Below are positions 1 through 8,028 of a stretch of DNA of 64,000 nt, one piece after another. Under the pieces are notes generated by a model that saw nothing but the letters and a program-made list of their open reading frames with translations, did no database searches and was not told where the DNA came from. Made by a program: the position numbers and the translations under genes. The DNA comes from JBDTNL01 sp039933785 (GTDB lineage Bacteria; Acidobacteriota; Thermoanaerobaculia; Multivoradales; JAGPDF01): positions 1 through 64,000 of the forward strand of contig JBDTNL010000001.1 in NCBI GenBank assembly GCA_039933785.1. Reading direction: 5' to 3'. Position 1 is the stretch's first letter. Every line of letters starts with the position of its first letter.

Positions 1-252
1 CTTCTTCGGCGCCTTCTTTACAACCTTCTTAGCGACCTTCTTCACGACCTTCTTCACGACCTTCTTCGCGACCTTCTTCGCCGCCTTCTTTGGTGCCTTC
101 TTCTTGGCGAGCTCGGCCTTCGACTTGCGTTTCATGTCCGCGCTGTGGGCGCGCTTGTAGGTCTGGATGTCCTTGAACTTGCCACCGGAGTTGCGAACTG
201 CATAGAGCTTCTTACCTGCGCGGCTCCTCATCGTGGTGCGCTTGGTCGCCAT
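1..252 (-). CDS. Lysine-rich histone H1-like DNA-binding protein (N-terminal part, runs off left edge)
   Basis: Only the first 84 codons lie in the window, with no stop before the edge. Translation begins at ATG 250-252 on the minus strand, six bases after a strong AAGGAGG (259-265). About 45 mixed basic residues (including KLYAVRNSGGKFKDIQTYKR) are followed by a Lys/Ala/Val repeat of the KKVAKKVVKKV type that continues to the edge. Such tails occur in bacterial H1-like and AlgP-like proteins that bind DNA without sequence specificity, so a nucleoid role is likely. The repeat shows in the DNA as recurring CTTCTTC-type blocks. It diverges from pyruvate kinase across 56 bases. The exact family cannot be fixed without the C terminus. 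Confidence 0.75.
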   Translation of the reverse strand, partial: MATKRTTMRSRAGKKLYAVRNSGGKFKDIQTYKRAHSADMKRKSKAELAKKKAPKKAAKKVAKKVVKKVVKKVAKKVVKKAPKK

Positions 253-308
253 CGCTCGCCTCCTTAGTGCAACGTTGGACTGTGACCTCAGTGTAGCATC
301 GCCGCCCG

Positions 309-1784
309 ATGGAACGCCGCGCCAGAATCGTTGCAACCGTGGGTCCGGCAAGCAGCTCCGAGACGGTTTTGGGGCGTCTGCTGGAGGCCGGCGTGGACGT
401 CGTTCGGCTCAACCTGTCGCACGGCAGTCACGCCGAGCACCGCCGTCGAATCCGGCTCCTTCGGCGCCTCGCGGAGGCGCGCGGTCTGCCCGTGCCGGTG
501 ATCGCCGACCTGATGGGTCCGCGCTATCGCCTGGGCGAGCTGCCCGCCGAACGAGTGCTCCGAACGGGAGAGCGGGTCTCGCTCGGGGAGCCCGGCCGCG
601 GGGTCGATCTGCCGGTCGACGGGGTCGAAATCCTGCGCCACCTGCGCAAGGGCGAGCGAGTCCTGATCGACAACGGACTGGTGGAGCTCCGGGTCGAAAC
701 CAAGAGCGCCCGGACGGTGCGCGCGCGGGTGATCTTCGGCGGGCCGGTGTCGACCCGCAAGGGCATCAACCTGCCGGACAGCGAGCTGCCGTTCACCATT
801 TCGGCCAAAGACCGGGCCGACATTTCGTTCGCGGTCCGTGAGGGAGTCGACTTCCTCGCCCTGAGCTATGTCGGCCGAGCGGTCGAGATCGAGGCCATCC
901 GGGCGGTGGCGCGAGCCGCCGGCCGGGACCTGCCGGTGATCGCCAAGCTCGAGCGGGCGCTCGCCATCGAGTATCTCGACGAGATCGTGGAGTCCGCCGA
1001 TTCGGTCATGGTGGCGCGCGGCGATCTCGGCGTCGAAGTGGCCCTCGATAGGGTCCCCGTGTTGCAGAAGCAGATCGTGGCGGCCGGCCGCCGCTTGGGC
1101 AAACCAGTCATCGTCGCCACCCAGATGCTCGAGTCGATGATGATCCAGCCGCGCCCGACTCGCGCGGAGGCCTCCGACGTCGCCAACGCGGTATTCGATG
1201 GCGCGGACGCGCTCATGCTCTCGGGCGAGACGGCCGCCGGCAGGTTCCCGGTCGAGGCGGTAGCCACTATGGATCGGGTGATCCGGGAGGCGGAACGCTA
1301 TCGCTGGTCGCCCGAGGGAAGGGCGGGCTGGTCACCGCATGTGCACGTTCATGGTCCCTTGCGGCCCGGCGGCACCGAGAGCGTGAATCAAACCCGGGAT
1401 GTGCACTTCGACATCCCTGACGTGGTGTGCGAAAGCGCGGTGGAGGCGGCGCGCCGGTTGGGTGACGGACCGATCGTGGCGTTCAGTCAGGGCGGATTCA
1501 CGGCCCGCATGATCGCGCGCTATCGGCCAGCGGTTCCGATCGTGGTCTTCACCGCCGACCGGCGGACCGCGCGGCGCATGCAGCTGATCTGGGGTGTGCG
1601 GCCGCTGCTGATACCCACTCGACTGCGCCGGCTCGACGAGGTCGTGGCGGTCGTCGATCGAGAGCTGCTGGCCCGTCGCCTGGTTCAAGCCGGGGAGACC
1701 ATCGTGATCCTGATGGGTGACCCGATCGCCGAGCGTCCCCTCACCAACCTGATGCGGGTGCATCGTGTCCGCCGAAAAGGCTGA
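309..1784 (+). CDS. pyk: Pyruvate kinase, probable K+-independent type
   Basis: Converts phosphoenolpyruvate and ADP to pyruvate and ATP in the cytoplasm. The 491-residue length is normal. Visible family motifs are VRLNLSHG near residue 32, the active-site stretch VIAKLERA, VMVARGDLGVE, and the ATQMLESM...PTRAEASDVANAV block; a C-terminal allosteric-type domain follows. The loop normally read as DTKGPEIRTG is here DLMGPRYRLG (residues 67-76). A basic residue (Arg72) stands where K+-dependent enzymes have Glu117 (rabbit numbering), and Leu replaces the neighbouring Thr residues. That pattern belongs to K+-independent enzymes, which carry Lys117. The catalytic lysine and metal ligands look intact. 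No good ribosome site was seen. The 3' end overlaps the next gene by 20 bases. Confidence 0.93.
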   Translation: MERRARIVATVGPASSSETVLGRLLEAGVDVVRLNLSHGSHAEHRRRIRLLRRLAEARGLPVPVIADLMGPRYRLGELPAERVLRTGERVSLGEPGRGVDLPVDGVEILRHLRKGERVLIDNGLVELRVETKSARTVRARVIFGGPVSTRKGINLPDSELPFTISAKDRADISFAVREGVDFLALSYVGRAVEIEAIRAVARAAGRDLPVIAKLERALAIEYLDEIVESADSVMVARGDLGVEVALDRVPVLQKQIVAAGRRLGKPVIVATQMLESMMIQPRPTRAEASDVANAVFDGADALMLSGETAAGRFPVEAVATMDRVIREAERYRWSPEGRAGWSPHVHVHGPLRPGGTESVNQTRDVHFDIPDVVCESAVEAARRLGDGPIVAFSQGGFTARMIARYRPAVPIVVFTADRRTARRMQLIWGVRPLLIPTRLRRLDEVVAVVDRELLARRLVQAGETIVILMGDPIAERPLTNLMRVHRVRRKG

Positions 1785-2652
1785 AACGAGTTTGGCAAGT
1801 TTGTCGGTCTCTCCGTCGTGGACCTGCCCGAGCTGCGGCGTCGCCGCCAGCGGCCGCTTCTGTGCTGCCTGTGGTGAACAGCGACCCGACCCGCATGCGC
1901 TCACCCTCGGTCACTTCGCGGCCCACGCTGTCGAGGCCTTCACGCACGCCGACTCCCGTCTGTGGCGGACCCTGCGAGCTCTGATCGCGCGTCCGGGCGA
2001 GCTCACCCGGCAATACGTCGCCGGCCGGCACGTGCCCTATATGGCTCCCTTGCAGCTCTTTCTGGTGCTCAATCTGGTGTTCTTTCTAGCGCTGCCTTGG
2101 GTGGGCTGGAACGTCGTCACCACGCCGCTCAGCGTACACCTGCACCATGAACCGTACAGCGCCCTCGCGCAGCGGATGGTCGACTGGCGCTTGGCGCGCG
2201 GCGCCGAAGCCGCCGTCCTCGAGCAATCGTTCGATCACGCGAGCAAGGTGCAGGCGAAGTCCCTGGTGATCTTGATGGTGCCGGTGTTCGCTCTCTTGTC
2301 GGCCGTGGTGCTCTGGCGGTGGCGGCGTTCGTTCGTCGAGCACTTCGTCTTTGCCTTGCACTTCTATGCTTTCTGGCTGCTGTTCCAGATCGTCGTCCTG
2401 GGGCTGGTGGCACGCGCGATGATCGTGTTGAAAGCCTTTGGGCACACCTTCGGAAACGGCCGCATCGACGACCTGACCGCGCTGGCGACACTCGTGCTGC
2501 TTGCGGGATACCTGTATCTGGCTCTGCGCAATGCGTACACGCGGCGAGGCGCATCGCTGATCGCCTATGCCTTGGCACTCGCCGCGGGTTCTTTCGTGGT
2601 CCTCCAGGTCTACCGCTTCCTGCTCTTTCTTACCTGCTTGCTCGCCGCCTGA
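1765..2652 (+). CDS. DUF3667-type zinc-ribbon membrane protein
   Basis: Starts at GTG 1765, inside the pyruvate kinase gene, so the two are probably translationally coupled. An N-terminal zinc ribbon (Cys21, Cys24, Cys33, Cys36) is followed by a FAAHAVEAFTHADSRLWRTL-type segment and RPGELTRQYVAGRHVPYM, which is characteristic of the DUF3667 family. Several hydrophobic segments follow (about residues 93-110, 165-182, 195-220, 235-255 and 265-290), so the protein is inner-membrane. The function of the family is unknown. A possible -10-like TATTAT at 2689-2694 lies beyond its stop, ahead of the glucan locus, but no matching -35 was seen. Confidence 0.75.
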   Translation: MSAEKAETSLASLSVSPSWTCPSCGVAASGRFCAACGEQRPDPHALTLGHFAAHAVEAFTHADSRLWRTLRALIARPGELTRQYVAGRHVPYMAPLQLFLVLNLVFFLALPWVGWNVVTTPLSVHLHHEPYSALAQRMVDWRLARGAEAAVLEQSFDHASKVQAKSLVILMVPVFALLSAVVLWRWRRSFVEHFVFALHFYAFWLLFQIVVLGLVARAMIVLKAFGHTFGNGRIDDLTALATLVLLAGYLYLALRNAYTRRGASLIAYALALAAGSFVVLQVYRFLLFLTCLLAA

Positions 2653-2733
2653 GGGTGCGCCCCGCCCGGGCGTCGGCCGCTTGTCCGCTATTATGCGGGT
2701 CCAGGCGCAGCACCCGAGGTGCCCGGAACCGTC

Positions 2734-4272
2734 ATGACCCTCCTCGTCCTGCATGGCCACTTCTACCAACCGCCTCGGGAAGATCCTTGGACGGATGACG
2801 TTCCGCCGGAGCGGGGCGCGGCGCCGTTTCACGACTGGAACGAGCGCATCGACGCCGAGTGCTATCGCGCTAATGCGTTTGCTCGCCAGGTGGACAACGG
2901 TCCTGTTTTCAACAACTTCGCTCGGCTGAGCTTCGATCTCGGGCCGACGCTCGCGCGCTGGATCGAACGCCACGACCCCGAGGTACTGGCGCGCCTGCGG
3001 GAGGCCGACCGAGCGAGCTCGGCGCGTTTCGGCGGTCACGGGAACGCCATGGCGCAAAGCTACAGTCACGCCATCTTGCCGCTCTGCGATCCGCTCGACC
3101 GCGCAACCGAGATCCGTTGGGGCTTGGCCGACTTTCGCCATCGGTTCGGCCGCAATCCCGAGGGCATGTGGTTGCCGGAGACCGCCGCGGACGAGGCGAC
3201 GTTGTGCGACCTGATCGACCATGGCTTGAGCTTTGCGGTGCTATCGCCCCGGCAGGCAGCGCGGGTTCGCGCTCCTGGCGAAGACTGGCAGGGCGTGTCG
3301 CCGGAGACCCTGGACGTGGCGCGGCCCTACCGTTTCACTCATCGCGACGGCTCCGGCCGGGCGATCGCGATCTTCTTTTACGACGGCGCCGCGGCGCAGG
3401 CAGTGGCCTTTGGCGGTACGGCGAGTGACTCCGGGGCGTTGCTCGATCGCCTGATCCAAGCGGCGCTGGGCAAGCCGTTCGTGACCGTGGCGGTCGACGG
3501 CGAGACCTTCGGCCATCACCAGCCGCATGGCGATCGGGCGCTGGCACGGGCGCTTTTCGGCGAAGCTCAGGCCCGTGGCCTGCGGCCGACGAATTTCGGC
3601 GAGCTGCTGGAGCGTTTTCCGCCGCGTTGGGATGTCGAGATCGACCTCGGCCCTCTCGGCGAGGGCTCGAGTTGGAGTTGCTTTCACGGCGTCGGCCGTT
3701 GGGCGCGCGACTGCGGTTGCCGCTTCGACCCTGACACGGTGCAGACTTGGCGCGGACCGCTCCGCGCGGCGCTCGACTTCCTGCGCGACCGGAGCCGGGA
3801 GTTCTACCTCGCCGCTTCCGCTCCCCTGCTCCGGGATCCCTGGGCGGCCCGGGACGCGTATGTCCAAGTTCTCCTGGACCCGGGAATCGCAACCGAAGCG
3901 CGATTCCTCGGCGAGCACGCAACCTTGCCTGGTCTGCGCGAGTCGGAACGCGTCTTGACGTTGCTCGAGATGCAGCGGCAAGCGCTCCTCATGTACGCGA
4001 GCTGCGGCTGGTTCTTCGACGATATTTCGGGCCTCGAGGCCGGTCTGGTTCTGCGCCGTGCGGCTCGCCTGATCGATCTCTTCCGCGCGCTGGGCGGATC
4101 GCCGCCGGAATCCCGCTTCGTCGACCTGCTTGCCGCCGCACCGAGTAATTTCGCGGCTGCGGGCAACGGTGCCGACATCTATCGAGCGCGGCGCCAGTCC
4201 GGCGCCGCGAGTCATGCGTTGACGGCGAGCGACCGTTCTGCGGTCGGTGCGGTCGCGGCCGGAATGGAGTAG
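2734..4272 (+). CDS. Glycoside hydrolase family 57 protein with DUF3536 C-terminal domain
   Basis: A GH57 (beta/alpha)7-barrel protein of 512 residues. The N terminus LLVLHGHFYQPPRE is typical of the subgroup with a C-terminal DUF3536 domain. The expected catalytic nucleophile Glu lies in GMWLPETAAD (Glu149) and the acid Asp in VAVDGETFGHHQPHG. The substrate is probably an alpha-glucan, because the gene opens a cluster with a branching enzyme and a glucan phosphorylase, but the exact activity of this subgroup is not established. ATG 2734 is preferred over GTG 2719 because homologues begin right at the LLVLHGH strand. Twelve bases separate it from the DUF4912 fusion gene, so the two are probably co-transcribed. 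Confidence 0.85.
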   Translation: MTLLVLHGHFYQPPREDPWTDDVPPERGAAPFHDWNERIDAECYRANAFARQVDNGPVFNNFARLSFDLGPTLARWIERHDPEVLARLREADRASSARFGGHGNAMAQSYSHAILPLCDPLDRATEIRWGLADFRHRFGRNPEGMWLPETAADEATLCDLIDHGLSFAVLSPRQAARVRAPGEDWQGVSPETLDVARPYRFTHRDGSGRAIAIFFYDGAAAQAVAFGGTASDSGALLDRLIQAALGKPFVTVAVDGETFGHHQPHGDRALARALFGEAQARGLRPTNFGELLERFPPRWDVEIDLGPLGEGSSWSCFHGVGRWARDCGCRFDPDTVQTWRGPLRAALDFLRDRSREFYLAASAPLLRDPWAARDAYVQVLLDPGIATEARFLGEHATLPGLRESERVLTLLEMQRQALLMYASCGWFFDDISGLEAGLVLRRAARLIDLFRALGGSPPESRFVDLLAAAPSNFAAAGNGADIYRARRQSGAASHALTASDRSAVGAVAAGME

Positions 4273-4283
4273 GAAGGCTGACC

Positions 4284-5885
4284 ATGGGAGAAGACCAGAA
4301 GAAGGCCGCGCCGAGACGCCGCAAGCCCAAGCGCAAGCAACCGCCCGCCGCGGTTTCGAGCTGGAGCCCGGCGACCGACAGTGCTTTGACCGCGGCTTTC
4401 TCTTCGGCGCGTCCGTCAGGGAAAACCCAGTGCAAGGCCGCGCTCCAGGCAGAGCTCGGCCTCAAGCCGCGTCCGCGCACGCCAATCTTTCTCTATGTCG
4501 GTGAGCTCGAACGAGCCGCGGGCTTCGATCTCGTGCTTGGCGCCTTGCCCGGTCTGTCGAAAGTCTCAGCGCAAGTCGTGGTTATGACACCCCGCCGGGG
4601 GGCGCTCGCCGCCGCGTTCGAGGCTCTTACGCTCGAGCACCCCGATCGATTGGCGCTGTTGGTGGAGGGCGGGGCCAAGGACGAGACCTTGCTCCGGCGA
4701 GCGCTCGCCGGCAGCGACATGCTGCTCCTGCCGGGAGCCGGTGGCGCCGGCTTGGCTTGGCGCGGCCTGCGCTACGGTGCGCTTCCGGTGGCCCTTGCCG
4801 GCGGTGACACCGGTGCGCTCTTAGATTCCCTCTCCGCCGGTTCGCGGAAGCCCGCCCTCTCCAAAAAAGGCACGGCGCCGGCCGAGTCCCTTGGCTTCCT
4901 CTATCGCAGTGCCTCGGCGCTGGCGCTCGGCCGAGCGGCGCAAAAGGCAGTGGCGGCCTATCGCGAGGCGGTGCGCTGGCGACGGCTGCGCAACGCGGCC
5001 CTCCGCGTGCCGGAGCTCGACAGTGTCGCGGGAGCTCTGCCGTCCGCGGCGGTGTCGCTGAGCGGCTCGCCGGTGATGACGCTGGCGCAGAGCGCGCATC
5101 AATTCGACACTCGCAGCGCGCAGGGCGCCGTGCACATCGCGCCACGGACCGTTGCACACGGCGCCGAACCAACCGATGCGCCGTACGTTGATTGGGGTCC
5201 ACCGCCGCCGACGCGCTACGGGGAGGACGCTCTCGAGCTCCTCGTGCAGTCTCCGCGCCGGCTCTACGGCTATTGGGAGATCGCTCCAGCGCGGTCAGCC
5301 GAGCCGGGCCACGCGCACGAGGTTCAGTTGGTGCTCCACGAGGGGCGCGCCGAGCGCCTGCTGGCATCGAGCGTGGCCGATTTCGGCGACTGGTGGATCG
5401 ATGCGGAGCCCGATCGTGAGTATCGCCTGGAATTGCGCTCGCCGGCTGGAGTCATGGTGCTCGAGAGCGCCCGGGTGAGGACGCCGCGCGAGGATGGAAG
5501 CCCGCGCGAGGAAGCGCAGTTCGTGACCCGCCCCGAGCCTGCCCGGGGCGTTGCGCCGGGTGCGCCGAGACCGACCGGCGCGGCGAGAGTCACGGTTGCG
5601 CCTCCCAGGGTGGCGCGGCGACTGACCGCAGCGGATACCGTCCGTCCGCCCGAGCGTGTGGCGAAGCCCGCCGCAGGATCCCGCGGCAAGGTGAGCGCGA
5701 CTCCAGCTCCCGCTCGCGCCCCCAAGGCGGATGCTGCTGCAGCGAAGCCGCGCCGGCAACGCCTCGCGGAGTCCGCCAAGCATCGCGCCCCGGCGAGCGA
5801 GGAGCGACCGCGTAAGGGTCGTGACGGTCGACGAAGCGAGACCTACACGGGCTCATCCGGAGCGCCGCCCCGCGGCCGTAGGTGA
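4284..5885 (+). CDS. Degenerate glycogen-synthase (GT5) C-domain fused to DUF4912
   Basis: 533 residues in four parts. (1) A basic N terminus rich in Lys/Arg/Pro. (2) Residues about 45-245 follow the order of the C-terminal Rossmann half of glycogen synthase: CKAALQAELGL, then a Gly-containing strand, ALPGL, SDMLLLP, LRYGALPVALAGGDTGALLDS. (3) DUF4912 at about 312-400, with the signature SPRRLYGYWEIAP. (4) A Pro/Ala/Lys/Arg-rich tail to the end. The acceptor half of GT5 is missing. Where active enzymes carry the EPCGL nucleotide-sugar motif, this protein has PGAGGAGLAW (about 150-160), so catalysis is unlikely. A carbohydrate-binding or scaffold role is inferred from context. The GT5 relation rests on my own motif alignment. 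It lies between two GH57 genes. Confidence 0.75.
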   Translation: MGEDQKKAAPRRRKPKRKQPPAAVSSWSPATDSALTAAFSSARPSGKTQCKAALQAELGLKPRPRTPIFLYVGELERAAGFDLVLGALPGLSKVSAQVVVMTPRRGALAAAFEALTLEHPDRLALLVEGGAKDETLLRRALAGSDMLLLPGAGGAGLAWRGLRYGALPVALAGGDTGALLDSLSAGSRKPALSKKGTAPAESLGFLYRSASALALGRAAQKAVAAYREAVRWRRLRNAALRVPELDSVAGALPSAAVSLSGSPVMTLAQSAHQFDTRSAQGAVHIAPRTVAHGAEPTDAPYVDWGPPPPTRYGEDALELLVQSPRRLYGYWEIAPARSAEPGHAHEVQLVLHEGRAERLLASSVADFGDWWIDAEPDREYRLELRSPAGVMVLESARVRTPREDGSPREEAQFVTRPEPARGVAPGAPRPTGAARVTVAPPRVARRLTAADTVRPPERVAKPAAGSRGKVSATPAPARAPKADAAAAKPRRQRLAESAKHRAPASEERPRKGRDGRRSETYTGSSGAPPRGRR

Positions 5886-5904
5886 AGCCGCAAGTGAGGG
5901 CCGA

Positions 5905-7557
5905 TTGAGGAAGCCCGGCCAGTCGCCGGCCGGGTACCTCTGCCTCGTCCTGCATTCGCACCTGCCCTACGTGCGTCATCCCGAGCACGACGATTTCCTC
6001 GAGGAAGACTGGCTGTTCGAGGCCATCACCGAGACCTACATCCCGATCCTGCGCGCCTGCGAGCGCATGGACCGCGACGGCGTGCGCTATCGGCTCACCA
6101 TCGGCGTCACGCCGCCACTCGCCGCGATGCTCGGCGACGAGCTGCTGATTTTTCGCTATCGCCGCCATCTGGCGAATCTGCGCGCACTGGTCGCCAAGGA
6201 AGTCGCCGGCCATCCGACGGACACGCCGATCGGCAATCTCGCTCGCTTCTACTCGCGTTTCCTGGCCGAGACCGAGGCCTACTTCGAGGATGAATGGCAC
6301 GGCGATCTCCTGGCGGCGTTCAAGAACGCCATGGAGCGCGGCTCGGTCGAGCTCATCACCTGCACCGCGACGCACGGATTTCTCCCCTTGATGAGCACCG
6401 ACGCGGCGCGTCGGGCGCAGATCCGCGTCGGCGTCGAAGCCTTCCGTCGAGTGTTCGGCCGCGCCCCTCGTGGCATCTGGCTCGGTGAGTGCGCGTATCA
6501 GCCCGGAGTCGACGAGCTCCTGGCCGAGCAGGGCCTCGAGTACTTCTTCGTCGACGCGCACGGCATCGAGTATGGCGAACCCAGTCCGGTCTTCGGCGTG
6601 TTCGCTCCCGTGCAGACTCCGGCGGGCGCTCACGCATTCGCCCGTGACTCGCACTCGTCGCGCCAGGTGTGGAGCAGCCGCGAGGGCTACCCCGGCGATC
6701 CGATCTACCGGGAGTTCTACCGCGACCTCGGCTTCGATGCCGAGTATGGCTATGTGCGCCCGCACCTGCACTCCGACGGCGTGCGCCGGAACACCGGCCT
6801 CAAGTACTACAGCGTCACCGGGAACGTGGAGCTTCATGAGAAGGCCTACTACGACCCCGAAGCAGCGATCGAGCGCGCCGCGGTGCACGCCAGCCATTTC
6901 CTCTTCCATCGCCAGGCGCAGGCTCGTGAGCTCGCGCCCGGCATGGATCGGCCGCCCTGCATCGTCGCGCCGTATGACGCGGAGCTCTTTGGCCACTGGT
7001 GGTTCGAGGGCCCGATGTTCCTCGAGTTCCTCTTCCGCAAGGCGGCGTTCGACCAGGACGAAATCGAGCTCATCACGCCGACCGACTACCTGGCGCGCCA
7101 TCCCGAGGTGCAACTGCAGCAGCCGAGCGCCAGCACCTGGGGCGCCGAAGGCTTCAACCGGGTCTGGCTCAACGACAAAAACGCCGACCTCTACCGTCAT
7201 CAGCACCGCACCGAGCGTCGCATGGTGCGGCTCGCCGAGCGCTTTCCCGACGCCGAGGGTCCGGTGAAGGAAGCTCTCGATCAGGCGGCGCGCGAGCTCT
7301 TGCTGCTGCAGAGCTCGGATTGGGCCTTCATCGTGACCACCGAGACCTCGGTGCCTTACGCCGTGCGACGACTGCGCGAACATCTGCAGCGTTTTCATCT
7401 ACTCGCGGCCGCGATCGAGGAGGATCGGGTCGATCTCGAGCAGGTCCGCGCGATGCGGGAACGCGACGCGATTTTTCCTTGGCTCGACTACCGCGTATAT
7501 CGCCCCGAAGGGCCGCCAGTTTTGAGCCCCCAAGAGAACGGAGACTGCCATGCGTGA
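5905..7557 (+). CDS. GH57 1,4-alpha-glucan branching enzyme with DUF1957-type C-terminal domain
   Basis: Forms alpha-1,6 branches in alpha-glucans. It resembles the TK1436 class of GH57 branching enzymes: N-terminal LVLHSHLPYVRHPE, nucleophile Glu195 in GIWLGECAYQPG, acid Asp358 in VAPYDAELFGHWWFEGP, and a helical C-terminal domain ending in DSNFPWLDYRVY-like sequence (here AIFPWLDYRVY). The spacing of the two acids agrees with that class. TTG 5905 is preferred as start because GAGGG lies just upstream and homologues begin near residue 10. The open frame continues upstream into the DUF4912 gene, but that extension is low-complexity Arg/Pro sequence. No GH13 GlgB is in the window, so this is probably the branching enzyme of the locus. 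Confidence 0.88.
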   Translation: MRKPGQSPAGYLCLVLHSHLPYVRHPEHDDFLEEDWLFEAITETYIPILRACERMDRDGVRYRLTIGVTPPLAAMLGDELLIFRYRRHLANLRALVAKEVAGHPTDTPIGNLARFYSRFLAETEAYFEDEWHGDLLAAFKNAMERGSVELITCTATHGFLPLMSTDAARRAQIRVGVEAFRRVFGRAPRGIWLGECAYQPGVDELLAEQGLEYFFVDAHGIEYGEPSPVFGVFAPVQTPAGAHAFARDSHSSRQVWSSREGYPGDPIYREFYRDLGFDAEYGYVRPHLHSDGVRRNTGLKYYSVTGNVELHEKAYYDPEAAIERAAVHASHFLFHRQAQARELAPGMDRPPCIVAPYDAELFGHWWFEGPMFLEFLFRKAAFDQDEIELITPTDYLARHPEVQLQQPSASTWGAEGFNRVWLNDKNADLYRHQHRTERRMVRLAERFPDAEGPVKEALDQAARELLLLQSSDWAFIVTTETSVPYAVRRLREHLQRFHLLAAAIEEDRVDLEQVRAMRERDAIFPWLDYRVYRPEGPPVLSPQENGDCHA

Positions 7558-7972
7558 AACCGTCATCGCTTTCGAGGCGCGGACCTCAAGGCCCTTTGCC
7601 GACACCGTTGCGCGCTGCCGCGAGGAGCTCGCGCGTGAGGGCTTCGGTGTGCTCACCGAGATCGACATTCAAGCCAAGCTCAAGGAGAAGCTGGGTGTCG
7701 CGCTCGAGCCCTACGTGATCCTGGGGGCCTGCCACGCACCCTCCGCGTATCGGGCCCTGCGCGCGGTACCCGAGGTCGGAGTGCTGCTGCCCTGCAACGT
7801 CACGGTATCGCGTGAGAACGATGAAACAGTGGTGCGGGCCATGAACCCAGGGCTCATGGAGCAGATGTCGAATCAGGAGCTGCGGGTGGTGGCGAGTGAA
7901 ATTGGAGCCGCGCTGCGCCGTGTGGTGGAGCACGCGACCGGCGCAGTCGACTTCACCCCCGGCGGCCGCTAG
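7550..7972 (+). CDS. DUF302 domain protein
   Basis: A 140-residue protein built almost entirely of one DUF302 domain: FADTVARCREELAREGFGVLTEIDIQ at the start and LGACHAPSAYRAL and VGVLLPCNVTV in the middle are the usual family signatures. There is no signal peptide, so it is probably cytoplasmic. Family members often bind small ligands or sit beside redox and transport genes; no reaction is known. It overlaps the branching-enzyme gene by eight bases and precedes alpha-glucan phosphorylase by 56, which puts it in the alpha-glucan operon. Cys59 and Cys81 are the only cysteines; whether they matter cannot be judged here. Confidence 0.85.
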   Translation: MRETVIAFEARTSRPFADTVARCREELAREGFGVLTEIDIQAKLKEKLGVALEPYVILGACHAPSAYRALRAVPEVGVLLPCNVTVSRENDETVVRAMNPGLMEQMSNQELRVVASEIGAALRRVVEHATGAVDFTPGGR

Positions 7973-8028
7973 AGTTCCGGGGTTCGATCGTCGCCCCATT
8001 CCAACGAAAACGAGGCCCCTCGAAATCC

